Below, piece by piece: positions 6,161-11,692 of a stretch of 11,692 bases of DNA. The position numbers and the translations under genes were made by a program. Origin of the DNA: an uncultured Bacilli bacterium (lineage in GTDB: Bacteria > Bacillota_I > Bacilli_A > RF39 > UBA660); NCBI GenBank assembly GCA_910587745.1, contig CAJUNE010000036.1, positions 1-11,692 on the forward strand. Reading direction: 5' to 3'. Under the pieces are notes generated by a model, which was given only the letters and a program-made list of their open reading frames with translations, had not been told where the DNA came from and ran no database searches. Position 1 is the stretch's first letter, and the number at the start of each line of letters is the position of its first letter.

Positions 6161-7051
6161 TTATTTATCGTTTATAACTCCATTAATTAAATTCAAATCT
6201 GAAGGTATAATTGTCTTAATATTGGCAAGCTCAAATATTGCAAGAGGAATAATAGCTCCCGCTCTAGCGCCATCCATCCATTTAGGATTTCCAGGCATTA
6301 ATTCATATAATTCACTTAAAGTTATCGTATCAAAAACTCTCCCAGTTCCTTCAATATAATCTTCTAAACTAAGCATATATTTATGTATGCCATCTTGAAA
6401 TAAAGTATTTAGCACTAAATTAAAATTAGTTAATTTTTCAAATCTTTCTTCGCCACCAGTAAATATAGCACAATCATAATCTTTATCAAAAGAAATATCT
6501 TTTAATTTTTCTTTTACAAATTCATTCATTTCTTCTACTGAACAAGCACTAATTTCTTCATTAACTTGTGGAAAACCATTAAGTAAATCTGCTACACCTA
6601 TTTTTAAATTTTCTCTTGCTATAATACTTCCTTTATCAAAAGTAACTAATTCAGTCGTTTTTCCACCCATATTAATAATCATAACTTTTTTATTATTATA
6701 ATCATGTTCCATTGCTTTACCTAAATAATAATTTTCAATTCCATGACTAATAATATTAAAATGCAAATCAAGTTTATCATTAAATAATTTAATCATATAT
6801 TGTTTTTTAGCACTAGATAATTCTCTAAATATCCCTGTAACAAAAATATGGGTATTATGATACTCCATCTTATATTTATTTTTTAATTCTTGAAAATAAT
6901 TTATAAGTTCTGTCTCATTTTCTTTACTAATACCTTCCTCACTAGTAAACCCATTTTTAAAATAAATTGAATGTTCTTCTAACAAATTTAATTCAGTTGT
7001 ATATTCATACACTTTAATTGTTGAAGAACCTAAATCGATATAAAAATCCAT
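6161..7051 (-). CDS. Ppx/GppA-like phosphatase domain protein
   Basis: This encodes 296 aa with the ASKHA (actin/hexokinase-like) fold of exopolyphosphatase and pppGpp phosphohydrolase. Residues 6-16 (DLGSSTIKVYE) are the first phosphate-binding loop, Glu106 in SHGIENYYLG aligns with the catalytic Glu region of Ppx, and residues 126-138 (INMGGKTTELVTF) are the second loop. GARAGAIIPLAIF near the end is the usual closing segment. It is the short, two-lobe form of about 300 aa and lacks the C-terminal HD-like half of E. coli Ppx. The family hydrolyses polyphosphate or pppGpp; which one applies here cannot be told, and the first loop (GSST) differs from the usual DxGSNS, so substrate use may differ. 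The start is ATG with a strong AGGAGGAAG site. Single gene with its own promoter and terminator. Confidence 0.82.
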   Translation of the reverse strand: MDFYIDLGSSTIKVYEYTTELNLLEEHSIYFKNGFTSEEGISKENETELINYFQELKNKYKMEYHNTHIFVTGIFRELSSAKKQYMIKLFNDKLDLHFNIISHGIENYYLGKAMEHDYNNKKVMIINMGGKTTELVTFDKGSIIARENLKIGVADLLNGFPQVNEEISACSVEEMNEFVKEKLKDISFDKDYDCAIFTGGEERFEKLTNFNLVLNTLFQDGIHKYMLSLEDYIEGTGRVFDTITLSELYELMPGNPKWMDGARAGAIIPLAIFELANIKTIIPSDLNLINGVINDK

Positions 7052-7068
7052 AACTTCCTCCTATACCA

Positions 7069-7077
7069 ATTATAGCA
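7069..7077 (-). promoter_or_regulatory. Extended -10 box upstream of the Ppx/GppA-like gene
   Basis: TGCTATAAT on the minus strand is a consensus -10 with TGn. No convincing -35 is present. The predicted start falls at or next to the Shine-Dalgarno sequence (7054-7062), which would give an unusually short 5' leader, so the real start may come from further upstream. Confidence 0.4.
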
Positions 7078-7126
7078 TACATCTATAATTTAAAAAACAT
7101 TATTATTTAATAATTTTCTAATACGC

Positions 7127-7148
7127 AAAAAGCCATATTTCTATGACT
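7127..7148 (-). terminator. Terminator overlapping the end of the alpha/beta hydrolase gene
   Basis: A 7-bp stem (7131-7137 with 7142-7148, one G-U) and a 4-nt loop are followed on the minus strand by a short T5 tract. One arm covers the stop codon and the last codons of the hydrolase gene. It resembles the terminator at 6126-6156, with which it shares AAAAAGCCATAT. Confidence 0.55.
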
Positions 7149-8049
7149 CTATAAAATTTAAAATATCTTCATAAACCTGTATTTTATCAATTTCATTAAG
7201 TATTTCATGGCGCATGTTTCTATATAAAATCCCTTTAACATTATCATATCCAATATTTTTGAAAAACAATTGTGACTCTTCCCAATCTCTTTTACTATTA
7301 ATAACTGGATCTTGTCCCCCTGCGATAAATAAAATTGGCATATTAGGATTTCTAACTAAATAATCTTCTTCATTATAAATATCTTTTAATAACACAAATA
7401 AGTTCCAAAAGCCATTAAGAGTAAATATAAAACCACATTGCGAATCTTCATCATAGTCTTTAACTACATTTCTATCACTACATAACCAAGCATTCTTACT
7501 ATTTTCCATTCTAAACTTTTTATTATAACTTCCAAAAGTAAGTTTATCTAATAGTTTGCTACGATGTTTATCACCTTTTATTTTTAATAAGATTTTTGTT
7601 AATTTTAAAGCTATACCAACATCATCATTTCTACTAGGTGCTCCACACACAATTAATTTACTAATATCTTTATCATACTTTTTAATATATTTTCTAACAA
7701 CCATTGACCCCATACTATGACCAAATAAGTAAATTGGTAAATTAGGAAAATTCTCTTTTATATAAAGTGTAATCTGATGCAAGTCTTCAACAATAGCAAC
7801 TCCTGTATCATCATAAAAATAACCATAATCATCACTACTCTTAACGCTTTTCCCATGTCCCCTATGATCATGAATAACTGCAGCATACCCCTTATCATTT
7901 AAAAATTCCATAAAAGGAATATATCTTTCTTTATGTTCTGCCATACCATGAGCTATTTGAACTACTCCTTTTATTTTTCCTTTTGGCTTTAGAATTAAAA
8001 CACTTAATGTTAAGCCATCAAATAAAGAATTAATTTCAAGCTTTTTCAC
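7141..8049 (-). CDS. Alpha/beta hydrolase, monoacylglycerol lipase/lysophospholipase-like
   Basis: This 302-aa protein belongs to the serine aminopeptidase S33/Hydrolase_4 family, whose members cleave monoacylglycerols or lysophospholipids. The whole triad is visible: nucleophile Ser112 in GHSMGS, Asp247 in GGQDPV, and His281 in MRHEIL. HGMAEH (34-39) gives the oxyanion-hole region and HDHRGHGKS (60-68) is the usual family motif. No signal peptide or membrane segment is seen, so it is probably cytosolic or loosely membrane-associated. It starts with GTG (8047-8049), with AGGTGG 6 nt upstream; no better ATG exists. Single gene; a TATGAT lies at 8073-8078 but no -35 supports it. The exact substrate is not readable from sequence. 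Confidence 0.88.
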   Translation of the reverse strand: MKKLEINSLFDGLTLSVLILKPKGKIKGVVQIAHGMAEHKERYIPFMEFLNDKGYAAVIHDHRGHGKSVKSSDDYGYFYDDTGVAIVEDLHQITLYIKENFPNLPIYLFGHSMGSMVVRKYIKKYDKDISKLIVCGAPSRNDDVGIALKLTKILLKIKGDKHRSKLLDKLTFGSYNKKFRMENSKNAWLCSDRNVVKDYDEDSQCGFIFTLNGFWNLFVLLKDIYNEEDYLVRNPNMPILFIAGGQDPVINSKRDWEESQLFFKNIGYDNVKGILYRNMRHEILNEIDKIQVYEDILNFIES

Positions 8050-8124
8050 AACTTACCACCTACTATAAAAGTATCATAATTATTAAAAAAAAGCAAATAT
8101 AAAATTTCAAAATTACAATATAAA

Positions 8125-8892
8125 CTAACTTCTAGTAATTATTAATTTACTAGCAATATTTGGCTTATTATTTTTTAGATAATGATAAATAAAGTAAGAA
8201 TATAGAAAAGCTCCAATAAAATTAACTAATAAATCTCCCATTGTATCATTAAGACCAATATCTAAATAACCAGCTTCTATAACTGCAATCTCTTCTCCTA
8301 TTTTATCGTACAAAATAGTTTTACTTACACCTTTAATCACAACTGGCTTTCCATTTTTACTTTTATCAAAATTAACTGATGAAATAGTACTAACATAAGT
8401 ATCTTTTTGATGATCAGTTTTAAAAACTTTATCTATACCATATTCATTAAATTCCCAGACAACACTAACAGTCATACTAAAGCATAAAACAAACAAAGAA
8501 TTTAATAATGGTTTAAAATTAAAAGTTTTATCTGAAATATTTAAAAAAATTAAAGATAAACCAATAGAAGCTATTAAAAAACCACTTAATGTATGTAAGA
8601 CAATATCCCACCATTTAAAATAAATATAAAAATTATATACTTCTCCAAGTATTCCTGCAGTATAAACAACTAAATAAAATAGTAATAGTAAACTATTAGG
8701 AATAACAAGTCTAAATTTTCTTTGTACAAACATAGGTAATAAAATTAATACCAAAGTAAGAATACAAGTTAAAGCATTATGATACTCTTTAAAAACTAAC
8801 TGGAATATTAAAGCTAATATAACTAAAAAGCTAAATAAACCCAAAATAAAATTAGAAAATGTCTTTTTATCTTTATTAACTAAAATCTTCAA
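8125..8892 (-). CDS. Polytopic membrane protein, DUF2238/YjdF-like
   Basis: This 255-aa protein has about six hydrophobic segments (near residues 14-36, 40-58, 68-82, 96-118, 130-148 and 216-234). Conserved-looking polar residues lie in or near membranes: WWDIVLHTLSGF, VWEFNEY and NDTMGDLLVNFIG. The pattern of His-x3-Gly, Trp-Glu and Asp-Thr-x-Gly-Asp resembles DUF2238 (YjdF) proteins, whose function is unknown; a VanZ-like relationship is a weaker option. A soluble stretch of about 65 residues separates segments 5 and 6. The start is TTG at 8892 with AAGGTGA 5 nt upstream; the TTG at 8922 would give 10 more residues but has no ribosome site. A weak promoter (TTGTTT 8933-8938, 18 bp, TACTAA 8909-8914) lies between the gene and the tRNA-Ala terminator. 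Confidence 0.7.
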   Translation of the reverse strand: MKILVNKDKKTFSNFILGLFSFLVILALIFQLVFKEYHNALTCILTLVLILLPMFVQRKFRLVIPNSLLLLFYLVVYTAGILGEVYNFYIYFKWWDIVLHTLSGFLIASIGLSLIFLNISDKTFNFKPLLNSLFVLCFSMTVSVVWEFNEYGIDKVFKTDHQKDTYVSTISSVNFDKSKNGKPVVIKGVSKTILYDKIGEEIAVIEAGYLDIGLNDTMGDLLVNFIGAFLYSYFIYHYLKNNKPNIASKLIITRS

Positions 8893-8954
8893 AATAATCA
8901 CCTTTATATTAGTATGACCCAAAAGAATTAAAAAACAATATTAAAATAAAACAT

Positions 8955-8978
8955 AAAAAAACCTCGCATTTACGAGGT
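8955..8978 (-). terminator. Terminator of tRNA-Ala
   Basis: A perfect 6-bp stem (ACCTCG 8961-8966 with CGAGGT 8973-8978) and a 6-nt loop are followed on the minus strand by a T6-7 tract. It begins 11 bp beyond the tRNA CCA end. Confidence 0.85.
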
Positions 8979-8989
8979 ATTATTCTATT

Positions 8990-9066
8990 TGGTGGAGGAC
9001 GTGGGACTCGAACCCGCGACCCTCTGCGTGCAGGGCAGATGCTCTAGCCAACTGAGCTAGTCCCCC
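8990..9066 (-). tRNA. tRNA-Ala(TGC)
   Basis: This is a 77-nt cloverleaf with encoded CCA. The acceptor stem is GGGGGAC/GTCCTCC and contains the G3-U70 wobble that identifies alanine tRNAs. The anticodon stem TCTGC/GCAGA closes the 7-nt loop CCTGCAC, giving anticodon TGC. Two features are odd: position 33 is C instead of the nearly invariant U, and the T stem GCGGG/CCCAC has a C-A mismatch at 50-64. The gene has its own promoter and terminator and stands alone between rpoZ and a membrane-protein gene. Confidence 0.93.
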
Positions 9067-9079
9067 AAAGAACATAACT

Positions 9080-9108
9080 ATCTTATCATATGAGATAGTT
9101 AAAATCAA
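9080..9108 (-). promoter_or_regulatory. Promoter of tRNA-Ala, overlapped by an inverted repeat
   Basis: On the minus strand the -35 is TTGATT (9103-9108), the spacer is 17 bp, and the -10 is TAAGAT (9080-9085), ending 13 bp before the tRNA. An 8-bp inverted repeat, AACTATCT/AGATAGTT (9076-9083/9093-9100), covers the -10 and spacer. It has no T tract, so it is more like an operator than a terminator. Confidence 0.65.
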
Positions 9109-9123
9109 GAGTTTTTTGAAAAA

Positions 9124-9318
9124 TTATTGAATTTTTACTAAACCTTTTTCAATTTCTTCTAAAGCTCTTCCAAGTTCCTTCTTATTAACATAGTCACTCA
9201 TCTTCATTTGATAATGTCTATTTTCAAGCATTTGCTTACTTCTCTTTGAAGATGCATGAACTAGTATGTACTTTGAATCAACAATATTTAATAATTTGTC
9301 AATTGAAGGATATAACAT
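9124..9318 (-). CDS. rpoZ: DNA-directed RNA polymerase omega subunit
   Basis: This encodes 64 aa. YPSIDKLLNIVDSKYILVHASSKRSKQM is the conserved omega core (first helix, then the S-[KR]-R-[AS] segment), and it ends with a helical GRALEEIEKGLVKI. The omega subunit helps fold and hold the beta-prime subunit. The ATG at 9318 is chosen because AAGGAAG lies 9 nt upstream (9328-9334); the GTG at 9327 would touch it. Unusually for Bacillota, gmk is not next to it. It has its own promoter at 9343-9371 and is probably monocistronic, followed 58 bp later by tRNA-Ala. Confidence 0.92.
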   Translation of the reverse strand: MLYPSIDKLLNIVDSKYILVHASSKRSKQMLENRHYQMKMSDYVNKKELGRALEEIEKGLVKIQ

Positions 9319-9342
9319 AAAATCCACTTCCTTTACATTAAT

Positions 9343-9371
9343 ATCATACTAAATATTTACATAATTATGAA
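9343..9371 (-). promoter_or_regulatory. Promoter of rpoZ
   Basis: On the minus strand the -35 is TTCATA (9366-9371), the spacer is 17 bp, and the -10 is TATGAT (9343-9348). It is in the gap between the 235-aa gene and rpoZ, at a suitable distance from the start. Confidence 0.5.
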
Positions 9372-9412
9372 GTTTATATCCACTTTTTTGACACTATATT
9401 TACAATCAGATA

Positions 9413-10120
9413 TTACCATAACCCTAAACTTCTTAACCTAGCTCTTCTTTCTAGCCATTCAGCTTCAAATTCTTGAACTTCCGATAAAGAAGAATGTTTT
9501 AAATCTGAAGTAGACTGTTCTCCAAAAGAAGATTCACTAGCTTTGTGTGCCAAAAACTGAATATCTGAACCCAATACACTAGATATAAACACAACCATCT
9601 TATAAAGTTTAGTAAATTCTAATCCCGATCTTCCATACAATGCTTTATTTAAAAAAAACTTAGCTTTAGCAACAATTATTCTATAATCAGCATCATTTTT
9701 AACCGCCTCATATAATGCATATAATTCTTTTGACAAATAGCTGTGTCCTTGATAATGATTAAAAAAAGATTCAAAAAACGGTTCATAAACTTTAGAAACA
9801 ATTAAATCTAATAAGTTATCATAATTTAAATAATATGACCAAGCACTATAAATCACGCTATTATATTTAGTCTCTTTTACTCCATTTATAGTTCTTTTTC
9901 TTGCTATTACTAATTGAGCGTCTCTATTTTTTTCAAATTTCGGAACTAATTTTATTATAGCCTTTTTTAATTCTTCTTCATTTTCAAATCTTCCTGTAAA
10001 TTTACAAAGAGCACACAAGTTATTATTAGTATTTAATTCAGAATGAATTAATTCATTAGGAATAAAATAAAATCTCTCAGTCCCATTTATTTCTTTTTTA
10101 AAGCTTAAAAAGTATTTCAT
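9413..10120 (-). CDS. Protein of unknown function, 235 aa
   Basis: I do not recognise this soluble protein. The N-terminal third is mixed strand and helix (FYFIPNELIHSE, then NNLCALCKFTGRF with a C-x2-C pair too close together to be a convincing metal site alone). The middle is aromatic and helical (SAWSYYLNY, YEPFFESFFNHYQGHSYL), and the tail is a charged helix ending EAEWLERRARLRSLGLW. No signal peptide, membrane segment or known catalytic motif is visible. The ATG at 10120 is used because GGAGTG lies 5 nt upstream (10126-10131); a TTG at 10138 is not supported. Although only 36 bp follow the previous gene, it has its own near-consensus promoter (10148-10176), as good as those of the tRNAs. 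Location beside an XRE regulator fits an accessory module, but no function is claimed. Confidence 0.75.
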   Translation of the reverse strand: MKYFLSFKKEINGTERFYFIPNELIHSELNTNNNLCALCKFTGRFENEEELKKAIIKLVPKFEKNRDAQLVIARKRTINGVKETKYNSVIYSAWSYYLNYDNLLDLIVSKVYEPFFESFFNHYQGHSYLSKELYALYEAVKNDADYRIIVAKAKFFLNKALYGRSGLEFTKLYKMVVFISSVLGSDIQFLAHKASESSFGEQSTSDLKHSSLSEVQEFEAEWLERRARLRSLGLW

Positions 10121-10147
10121 AAACACACTCCAATTCAATAATTATTT

Positions 10148-10176
10148 ATTATATACTTAAAAAGTAAAATAATCAA
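10148..10176 (-). promoter_or_regulatory. Near-consensus promoter of the 235-aa gene
   Basis: On the minus strand the -35 is TTGATT (10171-10176), the spacer is 17 bp, and the -10 is a perfect TATAAT (10148-10153). It overlaps the end of the preceding gene and gives a leader of about 20 nt. Confidence 0.65.
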
Positions 10177-10753
10177 TAAGTAAAGCTTTCAAAACTGCTT
10201 GTTCTTTTTTGCTGTCGATTTTATCAATAAGACTTTTCAAAAAATCTAACTGAACGCTTTTGTTTTCAATATGTAAAATAATAATTCTTTTTATCATTTC
10301 AGTTTTATTAAAAAATAGTGTAGAAAAGTATGAGCTTTTATTTAAAATACTCTTAATGAATTTTAATTCAGAATCATTATCATTATTCTTCATATAATAC
10401 TCTAAAGATTGATAAATTAAACAATCAGAGCTAAAAACATTAAATATAGTAACATAAATTATATTAGTTTTTAAAAAAGGAATTTCCTGCATAAAATCAA
10501 AGAAATTCTCTACTCCGATCTTTTTAATTAACATTTTAGGGTAATCTCTAATTAAAGGCAAAAAATTTATATCTTGCTTCATGCTATTTATATCATAATT
10601 TAAAATCAAATATTTCCAATTCTCAAAGCTTAATTTAACGTTATAATTAAGTAATACTAATAAAAGTGATTTTAAAGCAACAACATCACTATCAAATTCG
10701 ATTTCGTCTTTAATATCATCTATTAAAAGCTGACAAAAATCACTTTTATTCAT
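10157..10753 (-). CDS. Helical protein of unknown function, 198 aa
   Basis: This encodes 198 aa, rich in Ile, Leu, Asn, Lys and Asp, and apparently all alpha-helical, with regular hydrophobic spacing like a helical-repeat (HEAT- or TPR-like) adaptor, though no repeat consensus is clear. There is no signal peptide and no catalytic motif. The ATG at 10753 has GGTGG 5 nt upstream (10759-10763); a GTG at 10762 would overlap it. It is divergent from the double-HTH regulator, with 120 bp between the starts, and precedes the 235-aa gene. The C-terminus (SKKEQAVLKALLIDYFTF) contains no recognisable motif. Function unknown. Confidence 0.75.
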   Translation of the reverse strand: MNKSDFCQLLIDDIKDEIEFDSDVVALKSLLLVLLNYNVKLSFENWKYLILNYDINSMKQDINFLPLIRDYPKMLIKKIGVENFFDFMQEIPFLKTNIIYVTIFNVFSSDCLIYQSLEYYMKNNDNDSELKFIKSILNKSSYFSTLFFNKTEMIKRIIILHIENKSVQLDFLKSLIDKIDSKKEQAVLKALLIDYFTF

Positions 10754-10770
10754 TATTACCACCTAAGATA

Positions 10771-10799
10771 ATTTTATCATATAAAGGCAACTTTGTAAA
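10771..10799 (-). promoter_or_regulatory. Promoter of the 198-aa gene with operator-like palindrome
   Basis: On the minus strand the -35 is TTTACA (10794-10799), the spacer is 17 bp, and the -10 is TAAAAT (10771-10776). An inverted repeat, TTTAT-CAT-ATAAA (10773-10785), overlaps the -10. The divergently encoded double-HTH protein is the obvious candidate binder, by inference. Confidence 0.5.
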
Positions 10800-10873
10800 A
10801 CATTATGCAAATAAACTCCAAAAAGTACATAAAAGAATATTTTTTGAGAAAATTATTAAAGGTGAAGAAAATT

Positions 10874-11326
10874 ATGCAATTTCCAAGAATGAAAGAATTA
10901 AGAGAAGAAAAAGGACTAAAGCAAAAAGATATTGCACAAAAAATGAATGTTACAAAAGGTTCATATAGTATGTGGGAATGCGGATCTGACACTATTCCTC
11001 TTCGCAGGTTAAATGAGTTTTGTAATATCTTTAATGTGTCTATAGATTATGTAGTAGGATTTAGTGATAAAAGAAAATATGCTAATGCCAAACCCGATAT
11101 AAAACTAAAAATAACTGGTGAAAATTTAAAGAAAATACGTAATAAAAAAGGCTTAACTCAAGTTCAGCTTGCTAATGAATTAAAAATAAATCAGCCTACA
11201 TGGAATAGATATGAAAAAAGCAGAACTTTAATATTAACTGTCGTTTTAGTAGAATTAGCTAGCAAATACCATTATTCTATAGACAAGATATTAGGAAAAG
11301 ATAAGGATAAAGACTCTGAAGATTAG
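10874..11326 (+). CDS. XRE-family regulator with two HTH domains
   Basis: This 150-aa DNA-binding protein consists of two complete Cro/CI-type (HTH_3) domains. Residues 4-63 contain QKDIAQKMNVTKGSYSMWE, then LNEFCNIFNVSIDYVVG. Residues 84-141 contain TQVQLANELKINQPTWNRYE, then LASKYHYSIDKILG. A short linker (64-83) joins them, and there is no peptidase, sensor or dimerisation domain, only a charged KDKDKDSED tail. Most XRE repressors have one HTH; two in tandem could let a monomer contact both half-sites. The ATG at 10874 has AAAGGTGA 8 nt upstream; an earlier ATG at 10805 has no ribosome site and codes for a lysine-rich, unconserved extension. It is divergent from the two unknown genes, which it probably regulates. 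No clear promoter is seen for it. Confidence 0.88.
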   Translation: MQFPRMKELREEKGLKQKDIAQKMNVTKGSYSMWECGSDTIPLRRLNEFCNIFNVSIDYVVGFSDKRKYANAKPDIKLKITGENLKKIRNKKGLTQVQLANELKINQPTWNRYEKSRTLILTVVLVELASKYHYSIDKILGKDKDKDSED

Positions 11327-11347
11327 GATTAAAGTTTCTAATCTTTT
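11319..11347 (+). terminator. Terminator of the double-HTH gene
   Basis: An 8-bp perfect stem AAGATTAG/CTAATCTT (11319-11326/11338-11345) with an 11-nt loop is followed by T tract 11344-11347. The 5' arm includes the stop codon. Confidence 0.65.
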
Positions 11348-11400
11348 ACTATTATAATCAATAAATCTATATTAAAACTAAAATTCATTTAAAATTAGCA

Positions 11401-11426
11401 ACTTTTTGATTTAAATAGCAAAAAGT
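11401..11426 (+). repeat. Inverted repeat just upstream of the tRNA operon promoter
   Basis: ACTTTTTG (11401-11408) and CAAAAAGT (11419-11426) form a perfect 8-bp inverted repeat around a 10-bp A/T-rich centre. It ends 1 bp before the -35 of the tRNA-Arg promoter, in an otherwise empty AT-rich gap (11348-11427). It could be a protein site or simply a weak terminator without a proper T tail. Confidence 0.5.
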
Positions 11427-11427
11427 C

Positions 11428-11456
11428 TTGATTTTTGCATATATTTATAATATAAT
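11428..11456 (+). promoter_or_regulatory. Promoter of the tRNA-Arg/tRNA-Pro operon
   Basis: The -35 is TTGATT (11428-11433), the spacer is 17 bp, and the -10 is TATAAT (11451-11456). The first tRNA starts 36 bp after the -10, leaving a leader of about 30 nt to be removed. Confidence 0.8.
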
Positions 11457-11492
11457 GAATATGCATTTTGAAAAACAAGTGCACTGGGGATT

Positions 11493-11569
11493 GCGTCCTT
11501 AGCTCAATTGGATAGAGCGCTAGACTACGGATCTAGAGGTTAGGGGTTCGACTCCCTTAGGACGCACCA
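11493..11569 (+). tRNA. tRNA-Arg(ACG)
   Basis: This 77-nt cloverleaf has acceptor GCGTCCT/AGGACGC, D stem GCTC/GAGC, anticodon stem CTAGA/TCTAG with loop CTACGGA (anticodon ACG, normally edited to ICG to read CGN), T arm AGGGG-TTCGACT-CCCTT, and encoded CCA. It is first in a two-tRNA operon. Confidence 0.96.
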
Positions 11570-11577
11570 TTAATTAT

Positions 11578-11654
11578 CGGGAAGTAGCACAATTTGGCAG
11601 TGCACATGGTTTGGGACCATGAGGTTGCAGGTTCAAATCCTGTCTTCCCGACCA
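11578..11654 (+). tRNA. tRNA-Pro(TGG)
   Basis: This 77-nt cloverleaf has acceptor CGGGAAG/CTTCCCG, D stem GCAC/GTGC, anticodon stem CATGG/CCATG with loop TTTGGGA (anticodon TGG), T arm GCAGG-TTCAAAT-CCTGT, and encoded CCA. It starts 8 bp after tRNA-Arg and is followed by a terminator, so the two are co-transcribed. Confidence 0.96.
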
Positions 11655-11667
11655 GATTTGAATTTAA

Positions 11668-11692
11668 AAAGGCATCTAACGATGTCTTTTTT
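11668..11692 (+). terminator. Terminator of the tRNA operon
   Basis: A 9-bp stem AAAGGCATC/GATGTCTTT (11668-11676/11681-11689, one G-U) with loop TAAC is followed by at least T6 up to the window edge. Confidence 0.85.

Noticed and set aside
8084..8110. Terminator after the DUF2238-like gene
   Set aside because: There is a T8 tract on the minus strand but only a weak A/T hairpin before it; not convincing enough to list.
10777..10992. A 71-aa minus-strand ORF rich in Phe
   Set aside because: It is antisense to the first HTH domain and covers the divergent promoter region; no start signal.
1126..11326. Possible TGA=Trp code, because no confident gene ends in TGA
   Set aside because: All Trp codons in the long genes are TGG, including about 12 in phosphoketolase, and the genes have normal lengths with TGA treated as stop. 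In an AT-rich code-4 genome many Trp would be TGA. Preference for TAA/TAG is explained by composition.

Overview
The window is AT-rich DNA with standard-code genes: every Trp in the long genes is TGG, and the confident genes stop at TAA or TAG. It has strong GGAGG-type ribosome sites, short operons and small T-tailed terminators. Together with a free-standing rpoZ, a phosphoketolase and tRNA genes with encoded CCA, this suggests a fermentative low-GC Bacillota, probably a gut member of the Bacilli/Erysipelotrichia-like lineages. The lineage is inference; no marker here fixes it.

Layout. (1) Positions 1-1110 are an accessory patch. Two related small proteins flank a ParB/sulfiredoxin-like gene that looks frameshifted. 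A GC-rich, hairpin-dense stretch lies antisense inside this patch, with its own promoter and terminator (about 611-759, + strand), and is a candidate structured non-coding RNA. (2) Positions 1126-6083 (- strand) form a tightly coupled three-gene operon: phosphoketolase, a phytoene-desaturase/CrtISO-like FAD oxidoreductase, and an FAD/NAD(P)H reductase with a plant-type [2Fe-2S] domain. (3) Positions 6161-8892 (- strand) hold single genes: a Ppx/GppA-like protein, a monoacylglycerol-lipase-like alpha/beta hydrolase, and a polytopic DUF2238/YjdF-like membrane protein. (4) Positions 8955-9371 carry tRNA-Ala(TGC) and rpoZ, each with its own promoter. (5) Positions 9413-11347 hold two unrecognised genes divergent from a double-HTH XRE regulator. 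(6) Positions 11428-11692 are a tRNA-Arg(ACG)-tRNA-Pro(TGG) operon with promoter and terminator.

How the genes work together. Phosphoketolase splits xylulose-5-P or fructose-6-P to acetyl-P. The two downstream redox flavoproteins share its message and are translationally coupled to it, so they probably serve the same physiological state, but their substrates cannot be read from sequence. Four good promoters share the form TTGATT-17 bp-(TATAAT-like): tRNA-Ala, tRNA-Arg, the unknown 235-aa gene and the candidate ncRNA. That shared form is a main reason for taking the ncRNA seriously.
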